Of a DNA stretch of 64,000 bases, positions 16,109-25,420 are shown in pieces; position 1 is the stretch's first letter; every line of letters starts with the position of its first letter. This stretch comes from Haloarcula amylolytica JCM 13557. Lineage in GTDB: Archaea; Halobacteriota; Halobacteria; Halobacteriales; Haloarculaceae. The translations under genes were made by a program, and so were the position numbers. Below the pieces are notes generated by a model that searched no databases, was not told where the DNA came from, and saw nothing but the letters and a program-made list of their open reading frames with translations. The DNA lies in the NCBI RefSeq assembly GCF_000336615.1, contig NZ_AOLW01000047.1:2099-66098 (forward strand). Direction: 5' to 3'.

Positions 16109-18253
16109 TTACTTGATGCGGGTCCCCAGCGGCGCGTCCTCGTGGGTGGTCAGCAGGTCCGCCTCGTCACCGGCGGCCAGCACCATCCCGTTGGATTCGA
16201 TGCCGAACAGCTCGGCCTTCTCCATGTTCGCGAGGAGGATAACGCGCGTCCCGGGGAGGGCCTCGGCGTCGTGGAGCTGTCGCAGGCCGGCGACGACCTG
16301 TCGGACCTCGTGGCCGATATCGACTTCCAGGCGCAGGAGTTTGTCCGCGCCCTCGACCGGCTCGGCGCTGCGGATCTCGCCGACGCGCATGTCGACGCCC
16401 TCGAAGTCCTCGAAGCTGATGCGGTCCTCGACGAGCGGCTGGAGGTCGGCGGTCTCCGCGTCGTCGTCCCCGTCATCTCCGGCGGCTTCGCCGCCTCCGT
16501 TCGAGGCTTCTGTCGAAGCCTCGCTCTCGACCCGCTCTTGCAGTTCCTCGTTCAGGGCTTCGATGTGGTCGTCCTCGACCTGCTCGAACAGCTCCGCGGG
16601 CTCGCCGAACTCGGCCGGCGGCGCTTCGAGCGCGCTGTCGAGGGTCACGTCGGCGACCGAACCCTGTTCGCCCAGCTGGCCCCAGAGGCGCTCGGCCTTG
16701 CCCGGCAGGACGGGCTGCATGAGCACCGCGACAGCCTTGGTCAACTGCACACAGTCGCGGATGACCTGTTCGGCGCGGTCAGGGTCGTCGTCGACGAGGT
16801 TCCACGGCTCGTTGCGCTGGATGTACTCGTTGCCGTAGTTCGAGAGTTCGATGGCGATTTCGGCCAGTTCACGCACGTCGTACTCTCGGACGGCGGTCTC
16901 GAAGTCCTCGATTGCCGACTCGATTCGGTCGCGAACGTCGTCGCTGACGGCGGCATCGGGCGTCCCGTCGTAGTTGCGCTCGGCGAACAGCAGCGAGCGG
17001 TAGATGAAGTTGCCGACGTTGCCGACGAGTTCGCCGTTGACCCGCTCCTGGAAGCGGTCCCAGGAGAAGTCCACGTCGGTGTCGATCTGTGCGCCAGTGG
17101 CGATGTAGTACCGGAACAGGTCGGGGTGGAAGCCGGCATCGAGGTACTCGTCGGCCCAGACGGCGCGGTTGCGCGAGGTCGAGAGCGCCTTGCCGTCGAT
17201 GCCGACGAACCCGGTCGCCAGAATCGACCGGGGCTCGTTGTAGCCCGCGCCGCGCAACATTACGGGCCAGAACACCGCGTGGTGCTGAATGATGTCTCGG
17301 CCGATAACGTGGATAATCTCGCCGTTGTCGTCGGTCCAATCGTCGTCCCACTCGGTGCCGTGGTGTTCTTCGCCGTCGACTTTCCAGACCTGCTCCCAGT
17401 CGTACTCGTCGTCGCCGACGCGCTCGGAGTACTGCTTCGTCGAGGCAACGTACTCAATAGGCGCGTCGACCCAGACGTACAGCACGAGGTCCTCGCCGCC
17501 ATCAACGTCTTCGGGATAGTCCACACCCCAGTCCATGTCCCGCGTGATACAGAGGTCCTGCAGTTCGCCCTCGATCCACTCGCGGGGCTGGTTCTGGGCG
17601 TTGTCGGTGCCTTCCAGACGGTCGAGGAAGCCCTGGAGGTACTCCTGGAAGTCTGCAAGCCGAAGGAACTTGTGCTCGCGAGTGCGGTACTCAGCGGGGT
17701 TGCCGGTCAGCGTCGAGACGGGGTCCTCGATCTCGCCGGGTTCGAGGTGGCGCTGACACCCCTCGTCGCACTCGTCACCGCGGGCCTGCTCGCCGCAGTA
17801 GGGACAGGTCCCCTCGACGTAACGGTCGGGGAGGGGCTGGTCCTCCTCGGTGTCCCAGGCGACCTCGATCTCTTTTTCGTGGACGTGGTCGTTTTCGACC
17901 CACGAGCGGACGAACTCCTGAGTCAGCTCGACGTTGGTCTCGTCGTCAGTGTGCCCGTAGTTGTCGAACTCGATGTTGAACTGCGGGAACGTCTCGGCGT
18001 AGGTCTCGTGGAAGTCAAGCGCGAACTCCCGCGGCTCGACACCCTCTTCGGCGGCGTTGACCGCCACCGGTGTGCCGTGCATGTCCGACCCCGAAACGAA
18101 CGCCGTCTGCTGGCCGATTCGCCGGAGGGAGCGCGACAGTGCGTCCCCGTCGACGTACGTCCGGAGGTGGCCGACGTGCAAGTCACCGTTCGCGTAGGGC
18201 AACCCACAGGTCACGACCGCCGGCTGGTCCGTCGGAAACTCGTCGTTGCTCAT
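16109..18253 (-). CDS. metG: Methionine--tRNA ligase
   Basis: 714 aa class I synthetase charging tRNA-Met. The HIGH motif is HVGH in YANGDLHVGHLRTY (about 22-25); the zinc knuckle has CPYCGEQARGDECDEGC; the KMSKS loop is the archaeal variant in GKALSTSRNRAVW. The anticodon-binding helical domain follows, then an acidic linker and a C-terminal EMAP/Trbp111-type tRNA-binding domain (about 605-714, FEGVDMRVGEIRSAEPVEGA) fused in the same chain, as in many euryarchaea. Length and order are normal. Confidence 0.97.
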   Translation of the reverse strand: MSNDEFPTDQPAVVTCGLPYANGDLHVGHLRTYVDGDALSRSLRRIGQQTAFVSGSDMHGTPVAVNAAEEGVEPREFALDFHETYAETFPQFNIEFDNYGHTDDETNVELTQEFVRSWVENDHVHEKEIEVAWDTEEDQPLPDRYVEGTCPYCGEQARGDECDEGCQRHLEPGEIEDPVSTLTGNPAEYRTREHKFLRLADFQEYLQGFLDRLEGTDNAQNQPREWIEGELQDLCITRDMDWGVDYPEDVDGGEDLVLYVWVDAPIEYVASTKQYSERVGDDEYDWEQVWKVDGEEHHGTEWDDDWTDDNGEIIHVIGRDIIQHHAVFWPVMLRGAGYNEPRSILATGFVGIDGKALSTSRNRAVWADEYLDAGFHPDLFRYYIATGAQIDTDVDFSWDRFQERVNGELVGNVGNFIYRSLLFAERNYDGTPDAAVSDDVRDRIESAIEDFETAVREYDVRELAEIAIELSNYGNEYIQRNEPWNLVDDDPDRAEQVIRDCVQLTKAVAVLMQPVLPGKAERLWGQLGEQGSVADVTLDSALEAPPAEFGEPAELFEQVEDDHIEALNEELQERVESEASTEASNGGGEAAGDDGDDDAETADLQPLVEDRISFEDFEGVDMRVGEIRSAEPVEGADKLLRLEVDIGHEVRQVVAGLRQLHDAEALPGTRVILLANMEKAELFGIESNGMVLAAGDEADLLTTHEDAPLGTRIK

Positions 18254-18327
18254 ACCTGTTCGTGTGCCACCGACGGGTCAAAAGGGGGTTGGTTTCGGCG
18301 TGACTGCCGCGCTCTGAGTCTGCCCAG

Positions 18328-18912
18328 TCACAACAGCGCGAGCGTGCCGCCGGCAAGCCCGAGTGTCACGACAAGCCGCCCGGCACTGCCGAAGAACGTC
18401 GCCACACCGAACCGATAGTAGTCGCGTTCGAGGACGGTGAACGCGTAGATAGAGATCGTATCGGGGAAGAAGGGAACACAGAGCGCGAGCGCCAGGCCGA
18501 CGTAGCCGTACTTCTGTGCGAGCTGTACCGTCTTCTTCTCCGACCATTCGATGATATTGAACCGTGAGCGCTTGATCCAGCGCACGAGTGGGCCGTACTC
18601 CTTTGCCTCCTGACCGATGTGGAAGGCGACGAGACTGCCGAAAGCCTTCCCGAGACCACTGACGAGGATAATCGCCACCAGATTCCCGTTCGTAGAGAGT
18701 CCAAGCCGAAGCGTTTCGGCCGGAACCAGCACGACCTCGCTCGGGAGCGGGAGAATGAACGCGATCAGAAACGAGTACACCGCGATGATACCCAGTCCGG
18801 TTGGACCGGTGGCCGTACAGACGGCCTCTTCCAGCGGCGACAGTGGGGTGCCGGCGGTCGTACAGTCACCGATGAAGGCAATGAACGCTGTGGTCGGTAC
18901 TACCAGGTCCAC
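18328..18912 (-). CDS. VTT-domain (DedA/YqaA-like) membrane protein
   Basis: About 194 aa with several hydrophobic helices and the VTT/SNARE-associated fold: FILPLPSEVVLVPAETLRLG with a re-entrant segment, then SGLGKAFGSLVAFHIGQ and YVGLALALCVPFFPDTISIY. Such proteins transport or scramble lipids in other lineages. The GTG at 18912 is chosen because a TATA-like GTTTAGAA lies about 27 nt upstream; a TTG at 18927 is the alternative and adds five residues. Function in archaea not shown. Confidence 0.82.
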   Translation of the reverse strand: MDLVVPTTAFIAFIGDCTTAGTPLSPLEEAVCTATGPTGLGIIAVYSFLIAFILPLPSEVVLVPAETLRLGLSTNGNLVAIILVSGLGKAFGSLVAFHIGQEAKEYGPLVRWIKRSRFNIIEWSEKKTVQLAQKYGYVGLALALCVPFFPDTISIYAFTVLERDYYRFGVATFFGSAGRLVVTLGLAGGTLALL

Positions 18913-19026
18913 GACCCTCTGTAGCAAACAGGCACTTCTAAACCTTCGTATGTCTTCTCGGGAGTAGTCAATACCAGTATGTTCGGGACCGAGGGCGGCG
19001 ACGCAGTACCAGTCGAAGTCCGAGAC

Positions 19027-20079
19027 TCAGTACCAGTCGAGGTCCGCCACGAACGACCGCAGCATCGACCGCGTAACGTGGGGCATACACACGACGCGCA
19101 TCTCACCGGCCCCGGTCTTCGAGACCCGCCAGCCGCGGTCCCGGAGTTCGTCGGTCATCGGCATCGAGAGGTCGGCCGCGACGAGCGGGAGTTCGGGACC
19201 GACCACGTCGTGGCCCCGCGCCGACAGCTGGTCGGCCAGCCAGTCGGCGTTGGCCATCGACGTTTCGTACTGCTGCTCGTAGCCAGCCGGCCACAGCGAC
19301 TCCATCGCCGCGACAGCCGAGGCCACGCCAGCACCCGAGCGCGTGCCGGTCAGCGTGAGCTGGTCCGTCGACTCAAGATACGGCGTTTCGACGGCGAGTT
19401 CGTCGAGCAGCGAGCGGTCACGCGCAAGCAGTCCACCGGCGGGGACCGCCGCCTGCCCGACCTTGTGCGGGTCAATCGTCATCGTGTCCACGTCCGCGTG
19501 GCCGAAGTGCCAGTCGTGGTCGGTAAACGGGAGGTAGAAGCCGCCCCACGCCGCGTCGACGTGACAGAGTGCGTCGACCGTCTCGGCGAGGTCGGCGATA
19601 GCCGGGATCGGGTCGACGTAGCCGTATTCGGTCGAGCCGGCGACGCCGACGACACACACCGTGTCTTCGTCGACGAGTTCGGCCATCGCTTCCATGTTGG
19701 CGCGGTAGTCCGTCGCTGGCGCGGTCCGCAGTTCCACACCGAGTACGTCAGCGGCCTTGGTAAAGGAGAAGTGTGCGTGGACGGGCGCGACCACGTTCGG
19801 GTCGTCCGTGTCGCTGCGGTTACGGGCGATGCGTATCGCCTGGAGGTTGGCCTCCGTCCCGCCCGAGGCGACGTAGCCCGCGGGGTCCGAGAGCCCGGTG
19901 ATGTCGCCGAGATAGTCGACGGCCTCGCGTTCCAGGTCGGCGACGGTCTCGTACGTACCGGGGTCCCCGGGGTTCGTCGCGAGGAAGCGTTCCGCCGCTT
20001 CGCGTGCCGACGGATGTGGTACGGTACACATCGACGAGAGGACGCGCTCGAAGTCCTGTGGCTCTGCCCGCTGGAGCAT
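19027..20079 (-). CDS. mfnA: MfnA-type PLP decarboxylase (L-aspartate / L-tyrosine)
   Basis: 350 aa group II PLP-dependent decarboxylase. PLP features: GGTEAN (73-78), HVDAAWGG (173-180, D175 binds the pyridine nitrogen) and the Schiff-base lysine K206 in TIDPHKVG. Haloarchaea do not make methanofuran, so aspartate decarboxylation to beta-alanine for CoA synthesis is the more probable role, as known for related archaeal enzymes. The phosphopantothenate synthetase that uses beta-alanine is encoded at 24671, consistent with that reading. A TATA-like CTCTATAC lies just upstream. Confidence 0.92.
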   Translation of the reverse strand: MLQRAEPQDFERVLSSMCTVPHPSAREAAERFLATNPGDPGTYETVADLEREAVDYLGDITGLSDPAGYVASGGTEANLQAIRIARNRSDTDDPNVVAPVHAHFSFTKAADVLGVELRTAPATDYRANMEAMAELVDEDTVCVVGVAGSTEYGYVDPIPAIADLAETVDALCHVDAAWGGFYLPFTDHDWHFGHADVDTMTIDPHKVGQAAVPAGGLLARDRSLLDELAVETPYLESTDQLTLTGTRSGAGVASAVAAMESLWPAGYEQQYETSMANADWLADQLSARGHDVVGPELPLVAADLSMPMTDELRDRGWRVSKTGAGEMRVVCMPHVTRSMLRSFVADLDWY

Positions 20080-20223
20080 CTATCGCGAGTATAGAGGGGG
20101 AGCGGTTTAGCCGTTGTGCTCGGGGATGTCCGTTGTCTGCTGTTTATTCGTCCTGACGGCGAAACGGTGGCCAGAACGGGGCAGCCGTCCGTAGTTGGTC
20201 CTGTAGCGCTCGTACCAACCGAA

Positions 20224-21126
20224 TTACCAGTTCGACGGCCCGATCTTCTTCGTCGCTTTCGCGCGAAAGCCCGTGGGCCCGATCAGCGACTCGAAGACGG
20301 TCTGGCGCTCGGTGTCGAGCGCGCCGCCGAAGGAGCCGACTCGCATCGTCCGATACGTCTCGAACCCCTTGTCGTTGGAGTAGAAGTAGACGCTGCCGTG
20401 CAGCAGGCCGTGGATGAGTTCGTCCGACCGCACGTCGCCCGCGGGCCGGTCGAGTTTGACGAAGGCCACGGTCCCCCAGTTGACGACCGCCTCCCGGAGC
20501 CCCATGAGGAACGCGATTTCGTGGTTCTGGGGTAGACCGAACTCCGTCGCCCGTTCGAGGTCGGTCAGCGAGTCGATGACGATGAGCGTCTCCGCGGCGT
20601 CGCTCACCCGGTCGCTGATGTCGGCAAGCAGTTTCTCGAAGGTCCCCTCGTCGGGCTCCGACTCGGGTGGCTCCGCGTCGGGCTGTTCGATTTCGGCGTC
20701 GCTCCGTCGCGCATCGAACAGCGGCTCCGGAACCGGCAACAGCTCCATGAAGCGCTGGGAGAAATCGGCGACAGTCATGTTGTCTGTGAGCGTATCGAAC
20801 TGGTAGCCGTCGAGCACGGCGTCGAGTTCGCTGTAAACGTGTTCCCGGTCGTGCGAGAGCGTGATGTAGGTCACCGAATCGGGAATTGCCTCGCTCCGCC
20901 GGGCGATGCCGTTCGGGACCATCTCGGGCCGGTGTTTCGCGAGCATCAGCGTCGCGAGACTCGTGTAGGTGAACGCGTCGCCGCCCGCGTCCGACGCCCC
21001 GGCCAGCAGGACCGTGCTCCCGGTCGGAATCCCGCGGACCTGTCCGTCCAGTCCGGGGATGCCGAAAGGGATGTAGGACACACCGGAACTGATACTCTTG
21101 GCTTCCGGTGTCGATTCGGGTGCCAT
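20224..21126 (-). CDS. RadA/KaiC-like protein with degenerate P-loop
   Basis: 300 aa from the ATG at 21126. The fold is RecA/KaiC-like: YIPFGIPGLDGQVRGIPTGS opens the domain and LIVIDSLTDL is a Walker B strand. The Walker A position reads GASDAGGDAF (43-52), so the essential GKT is replaced by GGD. A Glu/Pro/Asp-rich insertion is at about 140-165. ATP hydrolysis by the usual mechanism is therefore unlikely. Homologues in haloarchaea have been called HTR-like proteins; function unknown. It is adjacent to ppsA on the same strand. Confidence 0.8.
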   Translation of the reverse strand: MAPESTPEAKSISSGVSYIPFGIPGLDGQVRGIPTGSTVLLAGASDAGGDAFTYTSLATLMLAKHRPEMVPNGIARRSEAIPDSVTYITLSHDREHVYSELDAVLDGYQFDTLTDNMTVADFSQRFMELLPVPEPLFDARRSDAEIEQPDAEPPESEPDEGTFEKLLADISDRVSDAAETLIVIDSLTDLERATEFGLPQNHEIAFLMGLREAVVNWGTVAFVKLDRPAGDVRSDELIHGLLHGSVYFYSNDKGFETYRTMRVGSFGGALDTERQTVFESLIGPTGFRAKATKKIGPSNW

Positions 21127-21184
21127 ACCGTAACGAAGCGAACGGTGCAAAAAAATCTGCTGGCTACGTCAGGCGGTTGCGGCC

Positions 21185-23494
21185 TCAGCGGACCGATTCC
21201 AGCAGCAGGCGCTGTTCGACGCGCTTGACCTCGTGCTGGACGTCACGCACGGCGTCGATGTTCGGCGAGATGGACGTGACCCCCTCGTCGACGAGGAAGT
21301 CGACCATCCGCGGCTTCGAGGCGGCCTGTCCGCAGATGCTCGTGGCGACGTCGTACTCGCGGCAGGTCCCGATGACCTGGCGCATGAGTTCCAGGACGGC
21401 CGGGTGGAGTTCGTCGAAGCGGCTGGCGACGTTGCCGTTGTTGCGGTCGAGGGCGAGCGTGTACTGGGTGAGGTCGTTCGTCCCGAAGGAGACGAAGTCG
21501 ATGCCCGTCTCGCAGATGTCCTCGATGGAGAGCGCGCTCGCCGGCGTCTCGATCATGACGCCCCAGTCGCGCTTCTCGGGGTCGATGCCGACCTCCTGCA
21601 TCAGCGCCTTCGCCCGCAGGATGTCCTCGGCGTCGGTGACAAGCGGGAGCATCAGTTCGACGTTGTCGTAGCCCAGGTCGTACAGGCGCTCGAACGCACG
21701 GAGTTCGAGCTTGAACTCGCCGGGTCGGTCGAGCGAGCGCCGGATACCCCGATAGCCGAGCATCGGGTTGTGCTCGCTCGGCTCGTCCTCGCCGCCCTGG
21801 AGCTGTCGGAACTCGTCGGAGGGGGCATCGAGGGTCCGGACCCGGACCGGCCGCGGGTAGAACGCCTCGGCCACTGAGCGGACGCCCTCGACGATCTCGT
21901 CGACGTAGGCGCGCTCGCCGTGGTCCTCGACGTAACGCGAGGGCGTCTTGTCCGTCGAGAGGATCATGTGCTCGATGCGCAGCAGGCCGACGCCGTCGGC
22001 CCCCGTCGCGGCGGCCCGTTCGGCGGCCTCCGGAATGGAGACGTTGACCTTGACCTCCGTTCCGGTCATCGGTTTGACGGGCGAGTGTGCCTCGACCGGC
22101 CCGGCGTCCTCTTCCTCGCCGGTCGTCTCGGGAACCTTGGCCCCTTTCTCGACTGTGCCCTTGTCGCCGTCGAGCGTGACCGTCTCGCCGTCCCGGAGCT
22201 TCTGTGTCGCGTCCTCGGCACCGACGACGGCCGGAACGCCGAGTTCGCGGGAGACGATGGCGGCGTGGCTGGTCATCCCGCCCTCGTCGGTGATGATGCC
22301 GTTGGCGCGTTTCATCGCCGGGACCATGTCCGGCGTGGTCATTTCGGCGACGATGATGTCGCCGTCCTCGACCTTGTCGAGATTGTCGAGCTTGTCGACG
22401 ATGCGGACGACGCCGGTGACCCGGCCCGGCGCGGAGCCGATGCCGGAGAGCCGGACCGATTCCGACTGGCTCTCCATCGCCCCGCCGTCGGCGACGCCCG
22501 ACTGGGCTCCCGGCGGCTGACTCTCGGCTTCATTGGCCGAGCCGGCGCTTTCTTCGGGATCGTCGATGGTGGTAATCGGGCGGGACTGGAGCAGATACAC
22601 CTCGCCCTCGTAGACTGCCCACTCCACGTCCTGTGGAGTGTCGTAGTGGTCTTCGACGCGCTCGCCGATTTCGATGAGCCGGTGGATCTCATCTTCGGAG
22701 AGGACGCGCTCGTTGCGCTTCTCCTCGGGGACGGAGCGCTCGATTGTCTCGCCGTCTTCACCCCGAACACACATCACCTTCTTGTCGGCGACGGTCACCT
22801 CGTCGATGGTGCCCGTCTCGCGGTCGACGATGTAGTTGTCGGGCGAAACCGCACCGGAGACGACCGCTTCGCCCAGCCCCCACGCGGCCTCGATGATGGC
22901 CGTCGGGCCGCCGGTCGAGGGGTGGCTGGTGAACATGACGCCGGACTTCTCCGCGTCGACCATCTGCTGGACGACGACGGCGATGTCCACGGCGTCGTGC
23001 GCGAAGTCGTTCTCGTTGCGGTAGTAGATAGCCCGCTGTGTGAACAGCGAGGCCCAGCACTCCTTGACTCGTTGCAGGAGATCCGCACGCGAGACGTTCA
23101 GGTACGTGTCCTGCTGGCCGGCGAAGGAGGCGTCCGGGAGGTCCTCGGCGGTCGCTGAGGACCGCACCGCAACGTCCTCGTCGCCCATCTCGTCGTAGGC
23201 GGCCAGCAGGTCCTCGCGGACCGACGGCGGGGTGTCGGTTTCCAGGATCAGCTCCTGGGCGCGTTCGGCCGCCTCGGCCAGCGCCTGCGAGTCGTCGCTG
23301 TCGACATCGACGGCCTCGAACAGCGGCTCGTCGATTCCAGTTGCTTCGATGAACGACCGATACGTGTCGGCGGTAACGACGAACGCCGACGGAACGGGGA
23401 GGCCCGCTCCGGTCAGTTCTCCGAGAGACGCCGCCTTGCCGCCGACCCGCGCCAGGTCGTCGGCACCGATTTCGTCGAGCCACAGTGTTGGCAT
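21185..23494 (-). CDS. ppsA: Phosphoenolpyruvate synthase
   Basis: About 769 aa from the ATG at 23494 (MPTLWLDEIGADDLARVGGK), the standard length; a longer in-frame start adds 24 atypical residues. Domains in order: N-terminal ATP-grasp pyruvate/ATP-binding domain (about 1-340, VRSSATAEDLPDASFAGQQ), a linker, the swivelling phosphohistidine domain with GGMTSHAAIVSRELGVPAVV (His near residue 412) and the C-terminal TIM-barrel PEP-binding domain ending with ICGQAASKPRMV. It converts pyruvate and ATP to PEP for gluconeogenesis. With the malic enzyme at 58959 it supports growth on organic acids and amino acids. Confidence 0.97.
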   Translation of the reverse strand: MPTLWLDEIGADDLARVGGKAASLGELTGAGLPVPSAFVVTADTYRSFIEATGIDEPLFEAVDVDSDDSQALAEAAERAQELILETDTPPSVREDLLAAYDEMGDEDVAVRSSATAEDLPDASFAGQQDTYLNVSRADLLQRVKECWASLFTQRAIYYRNENDFAHDAVDIAVVVQQMVDAEKSGVMFTSHPSTGGPTAIIEAAWGLGEAVVSGAVSPDNYIVDRETGTIDEVTVADKKVMCVRGEDGETIERSVPEEKRNERVLSEDEIHRLIEIGERVEDHYDTPQDVEWAVYEGEVYLLQSRPITTIDDPEESAGSANEAESQPPGAQSGVADGGAMESQSESVRLSGIGSAPGRVTGVVRIVDKLDNLDKVEDGDIIVAEMTTPDMVPAMKRANGIITDEGGMTSHAAIVSRELGVPAVVGAEDATQKLRDGETVTLDGDKGTVEKGAKVPETTGEEEDAGPVEAHSPVKPMTGTEVKVNVSIPEAAERAAATGADGVGLLRIEHMILSTDKTPSRYVEDHGERAYVDEIVEGVRSVAEAFYPRPVRVRTLDAPSDEFRQLQGGEDEPSEHNPMLGYRGIRRSLDRPGEFKLELRAFERLYDLGYDNVELMLPLVTDAEDILRAKALMQEVGIDPEKRDWGVMIETPASALSIEDICETGIDFVSFGTNDLTQYTLALDRNNGNVASRFDELHPAVLELMRQVIGTCREYDVATSICGQAASKPRMVDFLVDEGVTSISPNIDAVRDVQHEVKRVEQRLLLESVR

Positions 23495-23615
23495 GGACTC
23501 ATTCGTACCATCTTCAACGACAATTAAGGATGTTCCGGTTGCAACCAGTGAGAGATCGCTCTTCACTCGATTTCGAGTGAATTAGGCGGTCAGGCTGCCG
23601 GTGCGGTGTGGACGG

Positions 23616-24527
23616 TCACGCTTCGATAATATCGTCGTCGTCAACAGCAGGGACAGTGACCGTCCCGTCCAATGCGGTCACGCCGCGACCGCCGACCCAC
23701 ACCTCGGTCCCGTCGGTGTCGACCGACACCGTCCCGGGCCGGTCGCGGAAGTGCCCGCCCTCGGCGATGATCTGTTCGATGGTGTCATCGAGCGCCCCGT
23801 AGCGACGAACGAACGCCGCGCAGGCTCCCGACGCTGCCGCGCTTACCGGCTCTTCTGTCCGGCCACCCGCTCGGAAGGCTCGGCCGTGGAACGTTGACCG
23901 GCGCGTTGCGTCGCCGCCGACGGTGTCGAAGGTGAACGGGTACACGCCGACTGCGTCCGCGCGGTCACAGAGCGAGGCGACGGCAGCCCCGTCCACGGCG
24001 ATGTTGCTCAGATGCTCGAAGTAGTTGACCGGGACCATGAGCCACGACTCACTCGCGTCGGCCGTCACGAGCGGGAGGTCCGCACCCACGTCCTTGAGCG
24101 TGGCCGCGTCGAGTCCGAGCGCGTCCGCGACATCGCTGTAGGGGATATCGACCTCGGTGATGTCGGTCCGGCCCTGCTCGACCCAGACCATCCCGTTCGG
24201 TTTGGTTTCGACGGCGATGTCGTCCCCGGCAGTGGCAACGGTCCATTCGGCGTCGTCAATCTCGCCGCGCTCGTAGAGCGCCGCGTGAGCCGCAATCGTC
24301 GCCGTCTCAGCCCGGTCCAGTTCCTCGGTCGGCGAGAAACAGCGAAGCCGGCGGTCGGCGTCCGCCGCCGGCAGGACGAACGCCGTCTCGGTGGCCCCCA
24401 GTTCGCTGGCGACGGCCTGCATCTGGTCGTCGGTCAGTCCGTCGGCCTCGGGGACGACGCCGGTCGGTGTGCCCGCCGTCGGCTCCGCGGCGAACGCGTC
24501 GACAAGCAACGCCTGTCGGGTATCCAT
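23616..24527 (-). CDS. PhzF family isomerase-like protein
   Basis: 303 aa starting at 24527 (MDTRQALLVDAFAAEP). The PhzF/diaminopimelate-epimerase fold is recognised by VDAFAAEPTAGTPTGVV and the catalytic-Glu motif ELGATETAFVLP (E47, equivalent to E45 of PhzF). Two pseudo-symmetric halves are evident; the second contains EEPVSAAASGACAAFVRRY. Cellular substrate unknown; phenazine synthesis is not implied. Confidence 0.88.
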   Translation of the reverse strand: MDTRQALLVDAFAAEPTAGTPTGVVPEADGLTDDQMQAVASELGATETAFVLPAADADRRLRCFSPTEELDRAETATIAAHAALYERGEIDDAEWTVATAGDDIAVETKPNGMVWVEQGRTDITEVDIPYSDVADALGLDAATLKDVGADLPLVTADASESWLMVPVNYFEHLSNIAVDGAAVASLCDRADAVGVYPFTFDTVGGDATRRSTFHGRAFRAGGRTEEPVSAAASGACAAFVRRYGALDDTIEQIIAEGGHFRDRPGTVSVDTDGTEVWVGGRGVTALDGTVTVPAVDDDDIIEA

Positions 24528-24670
24528 GGCACGGAGTTGTGTTGACCCGCAGATAACCTTTTCCGGAGCTAGTCGAAGTTGTCCGGCGGTCGATCCCGTC
24601 CAAGGCGCCACGGCGACGGCAACGCGCTACTGACGGACGACTTTAGTACAGGGGGCTATCACTGGAACGT

Positions 24671-25420
24671 ATGAGCGAGGACGTTGACCTCCCTGAAAGC
24701 CACCCCCGCTACGAGTCGCTGCTGACCCGCCACCGGATCGAGGCGGGCGTCGACCGCGGCATCACCTCCCGACAGGGTCTCATCGCCCAGGGCCGCGGCG
24801 AGGCCTTCGACTACCTGCTCGGCGAGCGCACCATCGACAGCGCCGACGACGCCGAGCGCGCCGCCGCGGCACACCTCCTCTCCGCCGAGCACCCTGTCGT
24901 CTCGGTCAACGGCAACGCCGCCGCCCTCGTGCCCGGCGAACTCGTCGAACTGGCCGAGGTGACCGGCGCAGACCTCGAAGTGAACCTGTTCAACCGGACC
25001 GAGGAGCGCATCGAGGCCATCGCCAAGTACCTCCGCGAGCACGGGGCAACGGACGTGAAGGGGCTCACCGCTGACGGGCGCATCCCCGGACTCGACCACG
25101 AGCGCGCGAAGGTCGACGCCGACGGCATCGGCGCGGCGGACGTGGTGCTCGTCCCGCTGGAGGACGGTGACCGCGCCGAGGCGCTGGGTGAGATGGGGAA
25201 GACGGAACTGGTCATCGACCTCAATCCCCAGAGCCGCTCGGCGGAGGTGGCGACGGTGCCCATCATCGACAACATCATCCGCGCGATACCGACCATCACC
25301 GAGCACGCTCGGGACCTCCGTGGTGACCCGGACGCCCAGCGGGACGCCATCGAGACCTTCGACGCCGACAGCGCCTTGACTGCCGCCGAGCGGACGATTC
25401 GGGAGGGCGACCTCGAATGA
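24671..25420 (+). CDS. 4-phosphopantoate--beta-alanine ligase (archaeal phosphopantothenate synthetase)
   Basis: 249 aa, the typical length of archaeal phosphopantothenate synthetase (formerly DUF137), which joins 4-phosphopantoate and beta-alanine with ATP in CoA synthesis. Diagnostic stretches: HPRYESLLTRHRIEAGVDRG, GLIAQGRGEAFDYLLGE, NGNAAALVPGELVELA and NLFNRTEERIEAI. Its stop overlaps the start of the AAA ATPase by 4 bp, so they are translated from one message. The beta-alanine source, MfnA, is encoded 4.6 kb away. Confidence 0.93.
   Translation: MSEDVDLPESHPRYESLLTRHRIEAGVDRGITSRQGLIAQGRGEAFDYLLGERTIDSADDAERAAAAHLLSAEHPVVSVNGNAAALVPGELVELAEVTGADLEVNLFNRTEERIEAIAKYLREHGATDVKGLTADGRIPGLDHERAKVDADGIGAADVVLVPLEDGDRAEALGEMGKTELVIDLNPQSRSAEVATVPIIDNIIRAIPTITEHARDLRGDPDAQRDAIETFDADSALTAAERTIREGDLE

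Noticed and set aside
16142-18418. A 758-codon plus-strand frame
   Set aside because: Antisense shadow of metG with no recognisable domain.
21920-23158. Plus-strand frame over ppsA
   Set aside because: Antisense shadow; no motif and no promoter.
23616-24527. Phenazine biosynthesis role for the PhzF-like protein
   Set aside because: No other phz genes nearby; the family is broad and mostly uncharacterised.
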